A stretch of DNA of 64,000 nucleotides from an uncultured Clostridia bacterium. GTDB lineage: Bacteria; Bacillota; Clostridia; Christensenellales; Borkfalkiaceae. The notes beneath the pieces are model-generated. The model was not told where the DNA came from. It was given only the letters and a program-made list of their open reading frames with translations, and searched no databases. Position 1 is the first letter of the stretch; each line of letters opens with the position of its first letter. Where the stretch lies: positions 16,593 through 80,592 of the forward strand of contig CASDOP010000007.1 of the NCBI GenBank assembly GCA_949282385.1. Reading direction: 5' to 3'. This document shows positions 11,089 to 19,803 of this stretch, in pieces. A program made the position numbers and the translations under genes.

Positions 11089-14000
11089 ATTCTCGCCCGA
11101 ACAGCTCGCGGCGATTGCAGCTCGCGGCAAAGTCATAGTCTCCGCTTCGGCAGGCTCGGGCAAGACTTCCGTAATGATAGAAAAAATATGCCGCTACCTC
11201 ATATCAGGCGGCGACCTCGACAACGTTCTCGCAGTAACTTTCACCAAAAAGGCTGCGGGACAGATAAAGGAAAAACTGCGCTCCGCGCTCATAAAAAAAC
11301 TGGCGGACTGCGACGAGCAGACAAGGCTTCACCTCAAAAAACAACTCACAAAAATTTCCTCGGCGGATATTTCTACAATACATTCCTTCTGCGCAAGGCT
11401 GCTGCGCTCGTATTTCTATGTGCTGGGAGTAGACCGCTCGTTCGACATAATCGCCGCGGACGATGCAGTCGCGGCTACATATAAAGACCGCGCGGCAGAC
11501 AGCCTTTTCGACAGACTGTATTCCGAGAGCGACGCCGATTTTCTTCTGGTTTTGTCCTGTCTGAGGCGCAACCGCAGCGACGACAGCGTGCGAAGGCTCA
11601 TTTTTGAAGCACATTCGGCGATATGCAACGTCGTGGATTACGCCGACAAAATAAACGGCATGGTCTCGCTTTACACAAGGGAGGGTTTTGAAAAAGTGTG
11701 CGCGGAATACGTCTCAGCCATAGCCGAAAAATGCGGCGCGCTGCTTCGCTCGCTCGAAGATTTCAGGCAAAGTTACGCCATTCCCGAGGGCTGCGAAAAG
11801 CTCAATGCTATCATGGACGAAATGCGCGTTTCGCTCTCCTCCGCGGGGGAAGTTCCGCTGTTTTCGCCGTTGCCGCCCCTTTCTTCGACAAGGCGACCTG
11901 CGGCAAAGGAACACACGCGCGAGGCGCTCGAAGAGTTCAGTTCATTCCGCGATAAAATCAAAAAGAAGTACGACGACCTCAAGAAGGACTTGTCCGACGA
12001 GCAGACCGAGTACGACCGCTTTATAAATAGCGGCGCGCTCGCGCAGGCTTTCGGCAGGCTCGTTTTGCAGTTCGATGCGGAATATGCCGCCGTCAAACGG
12101 GACGAAGGCAAGCTCGATTACAACGACTTGGAACATTTTACCCTCCGTCTTTTAAAGATGGACGACGTGCGCGAGCAGGTAAACGCAAAGTACAAGAGCG
12201 TGTACGTCGACGAATATCAGGACGTCAATCCCGTGCAGGAGCGCATACTTTCGCTCGCTGGCGCAGGCGACAATTTCACCGTGGGCGACGTAAAGCAGGC
12301 AATTTACGGTTTCCGCGGAAGCAAGTCGGTGTTCTTTTCGCGCAAGTACGAAAGCATGCTTTCTACCGACGGGTCAAAGCGTCTTTCCGTCAACTTCCGT
12401 TCGTCGGACGCCGTCATAAATTTTGTAAATAAGCTGTTTTCTGACGTAATGACGCCGTCGAGCTGCGGTTTTTCCTACTCGAAGGAAGGCACGATGAACG
12501 CGGGCGGAAGGTATCCCGAAGGCAGCGGCTTTGCAGAGTTTGTGGTGTTCGGCGAGGACGAGAGCGAGCGCGAACGCGCGGAGGGCGTTTATTCCGTCGC
12601 CGCGCACGTCAGCGAAGAGGTCGGACACTCTCGCGAGAGCAGGGCGGTTCTGGATATAGTAAAAAGCGAGCTTTCCTCCAAACATTACAGCGTTGAAGAG
12701 GGCTGCATGGTAGATACTCAGCCGGGCGACATATGCATACTTACCCGCAAGCGCGCGGACGCGAGCGCGCAGAGTATAGTGCGCGCCCTTACGGACGCGG
12801 GCTACAGCGTCGAAAGCTCGGGCGAGGGCAACATATGCAACCGTTCGGAAATACGCGGACTTCTGGATATACTCTCCCTTATAGATAACTGTCAGCAGGA
12901 TATACCGCTCGCAACAGCAATGCTTTCGCCCATAGGCGGCTTCACTCACGACGAGCTTGCCGCCGTAAGAATTGCCGCGGGAAGCGGCGCTTCAAAACTT
13001 CCCTTCCGCGCCTGCCTGGTTGAATACCGCATGCGCAGGCAGGACGAACTCGCGCACAAGATAGGCGCATTTTTCGCAAAAATCAACCGCTACCGCAAAC
13101 TTTCGGACATTTTAGGCGCGGCTCGCCTCATAGACGCGATAATTTCCGACTGCGGTCTCGCCGCAAGGTATGCCTCGGGCGGAGGCGCGGCGCTCGCCGC
13201 CGTAAGAAGGTTGCAGCGCGAGGCTTATTCGACCTCGGGCGAACTGCGACTCAACGCCTTTCTTCAAAAAATAAGGGCGGGCGGCTACAACATCTCCGCG
13301 CCCTCGGCTTCGTCGTCGGACAGCATAAAGGTCATGACGATGCACTCGTCCAAGGGGCTGGAATTTCCCGTCGTCATAATCGCCGACACCGCCGCGTCCT
13401 TCGTCGGCAAAGATTACAGCGACATGCCCTTCGACGACGATTACGGCTTCGCTCCCAAATTTTACGACGTAGCCAAAAAATTGTCCGCGCAGACGGTTTT
13501 GAGAAAGCTCTGCGTGCTCCGCCGCAAGCGCGAAAACATCAAAAACGAACTCAATCTCTTTTACGTCGCGTGTACGCGCGCGATGTGCAACCTGCACGTT
13601 CTGTGCAGTACGCCCAAAGATTACGATTACACCGCGCTTTACGACGCCGATTGCTATGCGAAGCTGTTCGACGTGCGCGCCTATTCGCCGCGCTTTGCCG
13701 AAGTTTCTTCAGATTTTTCCTCTTCGCTGCCGGAGCAGAAAATAGTTGCCGCCGCGGACGAAAAATTAGTGTCTGACATGAACGCCCTGTTCAACGCGAG
13801 CTACGCGTTCGGGGATAGCATATCTCTTCCCGTCAAAAGCTCGGCTTCGGGGCTTCTCAACATGGAGGAGGAAGCTTTCGCGCAGAACATATTGTTCGAC
13901 GACGTGGACGAAAGCGACGAAAAGGGCGGCGCGGATACGGGTACGGCTTATCACAAATTTCTGGAGCTGTGCGACTTTTCTCTGCGCGACGAGCAGTCGG

Positions 14001-14422
14001 TTGCGGACGAGATAAAGTCTTTCGTGGAACGCGGTCAGATGACGGAAGAACAGGCGCAGCTTTTAAACGTTTCCAGACTTAAAGAGATACTTTCCATGTC
14101 AGTATTTTCCCGCATGGAGGGCGCGCGGCTCTTCCGCGAAAGGGAATTTTTGTGCCGCCTGCCCGCAAATCAATTTCTGCCCACGTCCGCCGCGGACGAC
14201 GTGCTCGTTCAGGGAGCAATCGACCTGCTTGTGGTCAGGGGAGAGGACGTTTCAGTTATCGATTACAAATATTCCGTGCTGGGCGACGGCGACCTTGTAA
14301 AGAAATACACGCCCCAGCTCGAGCTGTACAAAAAGGTTGTCGCGCGCATACTCTGCAGGGAGGAAAGCTCTGTTTCGACCGCGATAATAAACATAAGAAG
14401 ATGCCGCGAAATAAAACTTTAA
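11078..14422 (+). CDS. addA: ATP-dependent helicase/nuclease subunit AddA
   Basis: 1114-residue AddA, the motor and second nuclease of the AddAB break-processing enzyme. It is a UvrD-type superfamily 1 helicase: Walker A SASAGSGKTS (residues 22-31), motif II YVDEYQDVNP near 378, motif III VGDVKQAIYGFRG, and helicase motif V around MTMHSSKGLEFPVV. The C terminus carries the RecB-type nuclease with GAIDLLVV and VIDYKYS near 1060. It overlaps addB, has GGGG as a weak ribosome site inside the addB end, and is the last gene before a 14-bp perfect terminator. Function and gene order are standard for Firmicutes. Confidence 0.96.
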   Translation: MATKFSPEQLAAIAARGKVIVSASAGSGKTSVMIEKICRYLISGGDLDNVLAVTFTKKAAGQIKEKLRSALIKKLADCDEQTRLHLKKQLTKISSADISTIHSFCARLLRSYFYVLGVDRSFDIIAADDAVAATYKDRAADSLFDRLYSESDADFLLVLSCLRRNRSDDSVRRLIFEAHSAICNVVDYADKINGMVSLYTREGFEKVCAEYVSAIAEKCGALLRSLEDFRQSYAIPEGCEKLNAIMDEMRVSLSSAGEVPLFSPLPPLSSTRRPAAKEHTREALEEFSSFRDKIKKKYDDLKKDLSDEQTEYDRFINSGALAQAFGRLVLQFDAEYAAVKRDEGKLDYNDLEHFTLRLLKMDDVREQVNAKYKSVYVDEYQDVNPVQERILSLAGAGDNFTVGDVKQAIYGFRGSKSVFFSRKYESMLSTDGSKRLSVNFRSSDAVINFVNKLFSDVMTPSSCGFSYSKEGTMNAGGRYPEGSGFAEFVVFGEDESERERAEGVYSVAAHVSEEVGHSRESRAVLDIVKSELSSKHYSVEEGCMVDTQPGDICILTRKRADASAQSIVRALTDAGYSVESSGEGNICNRSEIRGLLDILSLIDNCQQDIPLATAMLSPIGGFTHDELAAVRIAAGSGASKLPFRACLVEYRMRRQDELAHKIGAFFAKINRYRKLSDILGAARLIDAIISDCGLAARYASGGGAALAAVRRLQREAYSTSGELRLNAFLQKIRAGGYNISAPSASSSDSIKVMTMHSSKGLEFPVVIIADTAASFVGKDYSDMPFDDDYGFAPKFYDVAKKLSAQTVLRKLCVLRRKRENIKNELNLFYVACTRAMCNLHVLCSTPKDYDYTALYDADCYAKLFDVRAYSPRFAEVSSDFSSSLPEQKIVAAADEKLVSDMNALFNASYAFGDSISLPVKSSASGLLNMEEEAFAQNILFDDVDESDEKGGADTGTAYHKFLELCDFSLRDEQSVADEIKSFVERGQMTEEQAQLLNVSRLKEILSMSVFSRMEGARLFREREFLCRLPANQFLPTSAADDVLVQGAIDLLVVRGEDVSVIDYKYSVLGDGDLVKKYTPQLELYKKVVARILCREESSVSTAIINIRRCREIKL

Positions 14423-14442
14423 ATATGCGTTAATTCGACAAT

Positions 14443-14480
14443 ATATCCGCCCGTTTGCGCAAACGGGCGGATATAATTTT
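14443..14480 (+). terminator. addA terminator, overlapping the next promoter
   Basis: Perfect 14-bp stem (14443-14456 with 14461-14474), loop GCGC, then AATTTTTAT. Its right arm and T tract form the TATAAT (14472-14477) of the next gene. Confidence 0.85.
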
Positions 14481-14486
14481 TATGCT

Positions 14487-15110
14487 ATGGAAAATTTTGC
14501 TGAATATTTCCGCATTGCCTACCGTGCGGTTTCTTCGCTGCCGTTCGGAACGCTCATGCTCATATCTCTCTGCTCTTTCGGCGGAGTTTTTGCGCTCGCT
14601 CTCGCGCTGTGCATACTTTCAAAAAAGGTTCGCCGCGCCGATAAAAAGCCGCTGTTATTTCTGCTCAACGCCTTCACGGCTGTAATGGTCGCGCTCTTTT
14701 CCATGGGCTTTCAGCCCGAGCAGACAATATTTTTTTCCGCGCTGTTCTGGCTGGCGGGCTATCTTCTTTACGGACTTATGCGCCTGCTCACGCCAAGAAA
14801 TCGCGCTGCGTCGCCTTCGATTTCAAGGGTTAATGTCGTTTCTTCAATGCCCGTACGCCCGCCCGAAAGGCAGGAAGAATATTCCTCTCTGCCCGCGGCA
14901 AAGAGCGCGGTAAGGTTGGATCACGCAATTTCCATAACGGATAAACTGCTGCTGTGCCGCCTCGCGCGAACGGACAGACAGGAGCTTGAAAAAATCAAAA
15001 CAACGCTCACCGTTCTGCAGGTCAAGGGCAATCTTTCCCCGCAGGAAGGAGAGGTGCTTAACGATAATTTCAACGCAATATTAAAATATATGGCGAAGTA
15101 TAACGTGTAA
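14487..15110 (+). CDS. small membrane protein of unknown function
   Basis: 207-residue protein I do not recognise. Three hydrophobic segments fill the first 95 residues (around LISLCSFGGVFALALALCIL, LLFLLNAFTAVMVALFSMGF and FFSALFWLAGYLLYGLMRLL), followed by a soluble, charged C-terminal part of about 110 residues with helix-forming sequence (TDRQELEKIKTTLTVLQ). That layout suggests a membrane-anchored adaptor or regulator, but no catalytic motif is visible. There is no Shine-Dalgarno; TATAAT ends nine bases before ATG 14487, so the message has at most a couple of leader bases. It is transcribed away from addA and converges on the next gene. Confidence 0.75.
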   Translation: MENFAEYFRIAYRAVSSLPFGTLMLISLCSFGGVFALALALCILSKKVRRADKKPLLFLLNAFTAVMVALFSMGFQPEQTIFFSALFWLAGYLLYGLMRLLTPRNRAASPSISRVNVVSSMPVRPPERQEEYSSLPAAKSAVRLDHAISITDKLLLCRLARTDRQELEKIKTTLTVLQVKGNLSPQEGEVLNDNFNAILKYMAKYNV

Positions 15111-15122
15111 ATCGAGGCAGGA

Positions 15123-15150
15123 CGGCTGCGCGCCGAACGGCGCGCAGCCG
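15123..15150. other. GC-rich hairpin between converging genes
   Basis: Perfect 12-bp inverted repeat (15123-15134 with 15139-15150) with a GAAC loop but no T tract on either strand. Confidence 0.6.
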
Positions 15151-15185
15151 CCCGCATTTGTAAAGTTTTGCGCGCAAAAACTAAA

Positions 15186-15629
15186 TCATTCTCCCACTAT
15201 GGCGGACAAAAACATATCTTTTGCGGCGAGAGCGGTCGGTGCGCCCGTCCTGTCGCAGAAAACGGCAACATCCTTGACGCGCAGCCTGTCGAAGGGCAGT
15301 TTTCTGCCGCTTACGTTAGCGCTGACAACGCGGAAGCGGTTTAAGTTGTAGTCGTTTATCATGCCTAAAAATTTGCCTCGTTCGTCGAAACACGCCGTGC
15401 CTGCGCGCAGGGCGTTTCTGCGCGCGGGCTTGGGACATTCCCTTTCGTAAACTATGCGCCCGTCTGAATTTATTATTTTATCCGTGTCTATGGCGAACTC
15501 GCGTTCGTCCTCGTCCGCGCAAACAAGCGTGCGTATGTCCGTTCCCTCGGCGAGGGCGCGCAGAACGTATCCGCTCCGCCTGCCGTCCATTCTTTCAACT
15601 TTCATTCTGTAAAGCTCGTTGAGTGTCAT
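15186..15629 (-). CDS. conserved-looking protein of unknown function, possibly PRC-barrel-like
   Basis: 147-residue soluble protein without signal peptide or membrane segment. Two similar beta-rich halves can be made out: a first part with GYVLRAL and LVCADEDEREFAIDTDKI, and a second with TACFDERGKFLGMINDYN and ending in a short helix. The pattern 'short strand, charged turn, G(K/R)xLG' recalls PRC-barrel folds, which bind proteins or RNA and often sit beside regulators, but this is only a resemblance. ATG 15629 follows AAAGGAGAC on the minus strand. It converges with the membrane protein gene and is not in an operon with either neighbour. Confidence 0.65.
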   Translation of the reverse strand: MTLNELYRMKVERMDGRRSGYVLRALAEGTDIRTLVCADEDEREFAIDTDKIINSDGRIVYERECPKPARRNALRAGTACFDERGKFLGMINDYNLNRFRVVSANVSGRKLPFDRLRVKDVAVFCDRTGAPTALAAKDMFLSAIVGE

Positions 15630-15922
15630 AATTTTCTGTCTCCTTTTGCTCTATAATATTTGTTTTTTAATCCTCTCATTACCTATCGACGATAAAAAAT
15701 TTGTCATATGTTGGCGTTTTGCTCGGCGCGCAGAAAAACTCGCTTCGCGCCGAAGAAAAGTGCATGTCTTTTAAAAATTCTGCCGCCTCGCTCTCATGCG
15801 CCGTTGCCGCTTTAACGCTTTGCCGCCGCAGCCGTTGCGCAAATGTAAGAATACGCCGCAGTCGAACAGATCCGCTCTGTCCCGCGGGGCAGAACATGCC
15901 TCGCTTTTGTGCAAAAATTTAA
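15630..15922. other. gap without a supported gene
   Basis: Upstream region of the divergent 15186-15629 gene and ruvX. The short frames in it (both strands, about 72 residues) have no ribosome site, unusual residue content and no recognisable domain. It is as GC-rich as coding DNA in its middle, so a decayed gene is possible, but I see nothing specific. Confidence 0.4.
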
Positions 15923-15951
15923 TTGACGGGATTTTTTTGCCGTGTTATAAT
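15923..15951 (+). promoter_or_regulatory. promoter of ruvX
   Basis: TTGACG (15923-15928), 17 bases, TGT-TATAAT (15946-15951). Confidence 0.82.
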
Positions 15952-15979
15952 TTTTGCATAAAAGTTTGGGAGGCGTCTG

Positions 15980-16405
15980 TTGGAAAGATACGTTGCGTTC
16001 GATATAGGCGATAAGCGCATAGGCGTTGCGGTTTCAGACCCGTTCAATACATATGCCCTTCCGTCGGAAACCTATTTCCGCAAGGGCTTTGCAACCGACG
16101 TTGCCGCAATAGCAAAGATTGCAAAGGATAAGGGCGCGACGACTATCGTTTGCGGACTTCCCGTCAATTTTGACGGCAGTCAGTCTGTACAGACGGCAAA
16201 AGCTCAGCGGTTCATAGAAGAGCTTAAGCGCGCCACAGATATTCCCGTCGAGTGCGCGGACGAACGCTTTACCACCATGATGGCTCACGAAACTTTAATA
16301 TCCGAGGGAATGAGCAGGCAGAAGCGCAAAAATTACGTGGACGCCCTCGCCGCGGCGAACATTCTGGACGGATACCTCAACGCAAAAAATAAAAAAGGGG
16401 ACTGA
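15980..16405 (+). CDS. ruvX: RuvX/YqgF pre-16S rRNA nuclease, putative Holliday junction resolvase
   Basis: 141-residue YqgF-family RNase H-fold nuclease; the family trims the 5' end of pre-16S rRNA and may resolve Holliday junctions. The N-terminal catalytic strand YVAFDIGDKRIGVAVSDP carries the first active-site aspartate, the middle has the conserved VCGLPVNFDGS, and the family's third motif is seen in CADERFTTMMA and the end as YVDALAAANILDGYL. The start is TTG at 15980, with GGGAGG placed correctly before it; no ATG fits. It is the first gene of a two-gene operon with the DUF1292 gene, a standard Firmicutes pairing. Confidence 0.93.
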   Translation: MERYVAFDIGDKRIGVAVSDPFNTYALPSETYFRKGFATDVAAIAKIAKDKGATTIVCGLPVNFDGSQSVQTAKAQRFIEELKRATDIPVECADERFTTMMAHETLISEGMSRQKRKNYVDALAAANILDGYLNAKNKKGD

Positions 16406-16409
16406 ATTT

Positions 16410-16697
16410 ATGCAGGACAACGAAATCAACGAAGAAGAGGAAGAAATAATCGAGCTTGTAGACGACGAAGGCAAAATAATAAAGTTCAGACTGCTCGACG
16501 TAACCGAATATAAGGGACAAAAATATACTCTTCTGCTCGCAGCAGAGCCCAACGACGAAGTGGCGGATGACGAAGTCGTTATTTTCCGCTTCAACGAGGA
16601 AGAACAGACGCTCGATCCCATAGAGGACGAAAATCTGTTGCAGGAAGTTTTCGATTTTTACCAGAACGAAGACCTCGGCAACGAAGAGGACAACTGA
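16410..16697 (+). CDS. DUF1292 family acidic protein
   Basis: 95-residue, strongly acidic protein of the DUF1292 (YrzB-like) family, whose function is unknown. The typical elements are the Glu/Asp-rich N terminus, IIELVDDEGKIIKFRLLDV, the core YKGQKYTLLLAAEP and the C-terminal DPIEDENLLQEVFDFYQ. It starts four bases after ruvX; in many Firmicutes the same two genes sit together with a Fur-type regulator or mltG, neither of which follows here. A strong terminator comes 30 bases later. The family identification is good; no role can be given. Confidence 0.88.
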   Translation: MQDNEINEEEEEIIELVDDEGKIIKFRLLDVTEYKGQKYTLLLAAEPNDEVADDEVVIFRFNEEEQTLDPIEDENLLQEVFDFYQNEDLGNEEDN

Positions 16698-16726
16698 TTG
16701 AAAAAGAGATAAGATATTAAAAAGAT

Positions 16727-16760
16727 AAACCGCCCGCGCACAATGCGCGGGCGGTTTTTT
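16727..16760 (+). terminator. terminator of the ruvX operon
   Basis: 14-bp stem (16727-16740 with 16744-16757) and T run. A second 14-bp perfect hairpin without a good T tract follows at 16778-16808. Confidence 0.88.
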
Positions 16761-16916
16761 ACTCTTTTTGCAAGCAAAAGGCGCGCGGAAATTTTTTCCG
16801 CGCGCCTTAACGATCACAAACAAAGTTTAACGCTATGTTAAAGTAAAAGCAAAAGATTAAATAAATTAAAATAGTACAATGACGGCAAAAAATGCGCTTT
16901 GCGGGGCGTTTTTTGC

Positions 16917-16945
16917 TTTACAACTATTATAAATTCTGCTAAAAT
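16917..16945 (+). promoter_or_regulatory. rpsB promoter
   Basis: TTTACA (16917-16922), 17 bases, TAAAAT (16940-16945). It would give a leader of about 115 bases. Confidence 0.75.
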
Positions 16946-16951
16946 ATCAAA

Positions 16952-17068
16952 GCTATAAAAATTCGCACCCGCAAGGCTGGCGACCCGTGGCGGAAAAATT
17001 CTTTTTCAGTTCCGCAATAATCGCCGCAAAAAACTGTGCTTGCGGGGAGGTTTAACGGAGGAATTAAA
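16952..17068 (+). promoter_or_regulatory. rpsB 5' leader with a long-range stem
   Basis: The leader pairs CCCGCAAG (about 16968-16975) with CTTGCGGG (about 17039-17046), enclosing roughly 60 bases with further pairing potential, just before the GGAGG of rpsB. Autoregulatory leaders are common for ribosomal protein genes, so this may bind S2; that is inference. Confidence 0.4.
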
Positions 17069-17836
17069 ATGGCAGTTATCACTATGAAGCAGCTCCTCGA
17101 AGCAGGCGTTCACTTCGGTCATCAGACCAGAAAGTGGAACCCCAAGATGAGCAAGTACATCTATGCGGCACGCAACGACATTCACATCATCGACCTTCAG
17201 CTCACCGTCGGTCTCGTAGAAGAGGCTTACAAGTTCGTGGCTGAAACCGTAAAGGAAGGCAAGTCCATCCTTTTCGTCGGCACAAAGAAGCAGGCTCAGG
17301 ACGCTATCAAGGAAGAAGCTGAGCGTTGCGGCATGTACTATGTAAATTCCCGTTGGCTGGGCGGCACGCTCACCAACTTCAAGACCATCCGTTCGAGAAT
17401 TGACAGAATGGTTAAGCTCGAAAAGATGGAAGAAAACGGCGAGTTCGACCTTCTTCCCAAGAAGGAAGTAGCTAAGCTCAAGGAAGAGCTGGCAAAGCTT
17501 CAGACCAACCTCGGCGGCATCAGAAACATGACCAAGATGCCCGGCGCTATGTTCATCGTTGACCCCCATAACGAAGACATCGCAGTATCCGAAGCGCGCA
17601 AGCTCAATATTCCCATCGTGGCTATCACCGATACCAACTGCGATCCCGACCTCATCGACTATGTAATCCCCGGCAACGACGACGCTATCCGCGCAATCAA
17701 GCTCATTGCAGGCGTAATGGCAAATGCAGTTATCGAAGCAAATCAGGGCGAAACCCCCGTTGTTGAAGAAATGGCTGCAGCAGACGGCGAAAGCGAACCT
17801 ACATCCATCGAAGAAGTCGCAGCAAGCGAAGAATAA
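17069..17836 (+). CDS. rpsB: 30S ribosomal protein S2
   Basis: 255-residue S2, a late-assembling small-subunit protein needed to bind S1 and mRNA. Recognised from [20 protein letters not shown] at the N terminus, [29 protein letters not shown], and [28 protein letters not shown] 17069 is chosen over the in-frame GTG/ATG upstream because ACGGAGGAAT lies at the right distance and the family starts with MAVIT. The C-terminal 20 residues are acidic. It is followed by tsf after 82 bases, the universal rpsB-tsf order. Codon use is noticeably stricter than in neighbouring non-ribosomal genes, as expected for high expression. Confidence 0.98.
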   Translation: MAVITMKQLLEAGVHFGHQTRKWNPKMSKYIYAARNDIHIIDLQLTVGLVEEAYKFVAETVKEGKSILFVGTKKQAQDAIKEEAERCGMYYVNSRWLGGTLTNFKTIRSRIDRMVKLEKMEENGEFDLLPKKEVAKLKEELAKLQTNLGGIRNMTKMPGAMFIVDPHNEDIAVSEARKLNIPIVAITDTNCDPDLIDYVIPGNDDAIRAIKLIAGVMANAVIEANQGETPVVEEMAAADGESEPTSIEEVAASEE

Positions 17837-17918
17837 TTTATAACCCCGCGCTTTTTTGCGCAAAAAATTAAAATATCCGCGGCACAGCCGCAACAAATAA
17901 AAAAACAGGAGAATGACA

Positions 17919-18821
17919 ATGGCTTTCACAGCAAAGGACGTAATGACGCTGCGCGATAAGAGCGGCGCAGGCATGTTGGATTGCAAAAAGGCGCTCACCG
18001 ACGCCGACGGCGATATGGAAAAGGCAGCCGAACTGCTCAGAGAAAGAGGAATAGCAAAGGCTGTCAAAAAGGAATCGAGAATAGCTGCAGAAGGCGCCGT
18101 AGGCGCATATGTCTGCCCCGAATGCGGAGTGGGCGTTCTGCTCGAAATCAACTGCGAATCCGACTTCGTATCCAAGGGCGATAAGTTCCAGGGCATAGTT
18201 GCAAACGTTGCAAAAGTTATAGCTCAGAACAAGCCCGCAGACGTCGAAGCACTGAATGCTTGCGCAATCGGCAACGAAACCGTCAAAGATTACATCACTT
18301 CCAACACGGCTGTAATCGGCGAAAAGATTTCCATCCGTCGTTTTGAAGTTTACGAAACGAGCGGCAAAATCGAAACCTATATCCACATGGGCGGCAAGGT
18401 AGGCGTCATGGTTGACGCAACCGACTTCGTTGCAGGCAGCGAAGAAACCCTTCACGATGTTGCCCTTCAGATAGCTGCATCCAAGCCTTCGTATATAACC
18501 GAGGAAGAAGTTCCTGCCGAAGTTATCGCAAAGGAAAAGGAAATCATGCTCGTTCAGATGCAGAACGACGAAAAGAACGCTAAAAAGCCCAAGGAAATCC
18601 TCGAAAAGATCGTTATGGGCAAGATGGGCAAGTTCTATTCCGAAAACTGCCTGTTAAAGCAGCCTTTCGTCAAGGACGACAGCATGACCGTTGCACAGGT
18701 CATCGGCAACAAGTTCAAGGTTGCTCGCTTTGTTCGTTGGGAAATGGGCGAAGGCATCGAAAAGAAGAGCGAAGACCTGTCCGAAGAAGTTGCAAAGCAG
18801 GTCGCTGCAATGAAAAAGTAA
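17919..18821 (+). CDS. tsf: elongation factor Ts
   Basis: 300-residue EF-Ts, the nucleotide exchange factor that recycles EF-Tu-GDP. The N-terminal UBA-like module shows VMTLRDKSGAGMLDCKKAL, followed by INCESDFVSKGDKF, the core region, and the C-terminal EQ-like helices. Two ATGs lie six bases apart (17913 and 17919); the second is seven bases from AGGAG and gives the usual MAFTAKDV start. Odd: where most EF-Ts have a short His/Gly turn before the GVLLE strand, this one has CPEC (Cys 66 and Cys 69), a CxxC pair not expected in the family. It lies between rpsB and a terminator. Confidence 0.97.
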   Translation: MAFTAKDVMTLRDKSGAGMLDCKKALTDADGDMEKAAELLRERGIAKAVKKESRIAAEGAVGAYVCPECGVGVLLEINCESDFVSKGDKFQGIVANVAKVIAQNKPADVEALNACAIGNETVKDYITSNTAVIGEKISIRRFEVYETSGKIETYIHMGGKVGVMVDATDFVAGSEETLHDVALQIAASKPSYITEEEVPAEVIAKEKEIMLVQMQNDEKNAKKPKEILEKIVMGKMGKFYSENCLLKQPFVKDDSMTVAQVIGNKFKVARFVRWEMGEGIEKKSEDLSEEVAKQVAAMKK

Positions 18822-18835
18822 TTTATAAAATTTTT

Positions 18836-18869
18836 AAAAGGCGTTCCGCGTGCGGAACGCCTTTTTTTC
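18836..18869 (+). terminator. terminator of rpsB-tsf
   Basis: Hairpin with AAAAGGCGTTCCGC / GCGGAACGCCTTTT arms followed by seven T. A second perfect 14-bp GC-rich inverted repeat (18892-18905 with 18912-18925) follows without a T tract. Confidence 0.9.
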
Positions 18870-18987
18870 TTCGTTTTTCGCCATGTATGCTGGCGCGCCG
18901 CGCAATTTATTTTGCGCGGCGCGCCCTCCTGCTTTGTTTATTATTTGTCAGACGACAATTTTTTCATTTTCAAAAAGGCAAATAGTA

Positions 18988-19016
18988 TTGTCAAACGGCG
19001 CAATGTATGGTATAAT
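18988..19016 (+). promoter_or_regulatory. promoter of pyrH-frr-uppS-cdsA
   Basis: TTGTCA (18988-18993), 17 bases, TATAAT (19011-19016). Confidence 0.85.
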
Positions 19017-19079
19017 CTAAAGGATTTAATAATGGGGCAGGGTACAGCTTTGCGCCGTAAATACCTTTGGGAGGGTTAT

Positions 19080-19790
19080 ATGCAGCCTAAATACAAAAGA
19101 GTATTAATCAAACTTTCCGGCGAAGCTCTCGCGGGACAGGCGGGACACGGTCTTGACGAAAGCGTCATTTCCTACGTCGTCAACCAGATAGTGACCATAA
19201 GGAATATGGGCGTAGAAGTGGCACTCGTAATAGGCGGCGGCAACTTCTGGCGCGGTCGCCAGGGCAAGAATATGGAAAGAACGACAGCCGATCATATGGG
19301 CATGCTCGCAACGGTTATGAATTCGCTTGCCATGATGGATGCACTCGAGCAGCGCGGCATTCCCACCAGGGTTCAGACGGCTTTAATCATGACGTCTGTG
19401 GCAGAGCCTTACATCTTGAGGAAAGCTCTTCATCACTTTGAAAAGGGCAGAGTGGTGATAATGGCGTGCGGCACGGGCAACCCTTATTGCTCTACGGATA
19501 CCGCGGCGGCGCAGCGCGCATGCGAAATCCAGGCGGAAGTGCTTATGATGGCGAAGAATATCGACGGCATTTACGATTCCGACCCCAAGCTCAACCCTTC
19601 GGCTAAAAAGTACGACCATATAAATTATATGGACATAATCAAAAACGGCATAAAGGCGATGGATACCACGGCAGCCACGATGTGCATGGAAAACAACATT
19701 CCCGTGCTCGCGTTCGGTCTGGACGAGCCCAATTCCATCGTTCGCGCTGTATGCGGCGAAAAACTTGGTACAATAATCGACAATAATTGA
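19080..19790 (+). CDS. pyrH: UMP kinase
   Basis: 236-residue bacterial UMP kinase (amino acid kinase fold), converting UMP to UDP. Signatures: RVLIKLSGEALAG at the N terminus, IGGGNFWRGR, DHMGMLATVMNSLAM, and NIDGIYDSDPK followed by the late DTTAATMC. The longer open frame begins at 18912, but that lies before the promoter; ATG 19080 has GGGAGG at five bases and gives the usual family length. It heads the conserved pyrH-frr-uppS-cdsA set, with its own promoter after the tsf terminator. Confidence 0.97.
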   Translation: MQPKYKRVLIKLSGEALAGQAGHGLDESVISYVVNQIVTIRNMGVEVALVIGGGNFWRGRQGKNMERTTADHMGMLATVMNSLAMMDALEQRGIPTRVQTALIMTSVAEPYILRKALHHFEKGRVVIMACGTGNPYCSTDTAAAQRACEIQAEVLMMAKNIDGIYDSDPKLNPSAKKYDHINYMDIIKNGIKAMDTTAATMCMENNIPVLAFGLDEPNSIVRAVCGEKLGTIIDNN

Positions 19791-19803
19791 GAGGTATAAA
19801 AAT

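Noticed and set aside
9982..11163. 393-codon open frame opposite addB
   Set aside because: Low-complexity Arg/Ala/Val-rich translation typical of antisense to GC-rich coding DNA; addB motifs on the plus strand are unambiguous.
15679..15922. Two overlapping frames of about 72 residues between 15186-15629 and ruvX
   Set aside because: No ribosome site, odd composition, no domain; left as a gap of unknown content.
18912..19079. N-terminal extension of pyrH
   Set aside because: It would cross the promoter at 18988-19016 and lacks similarity to UMP kinases.
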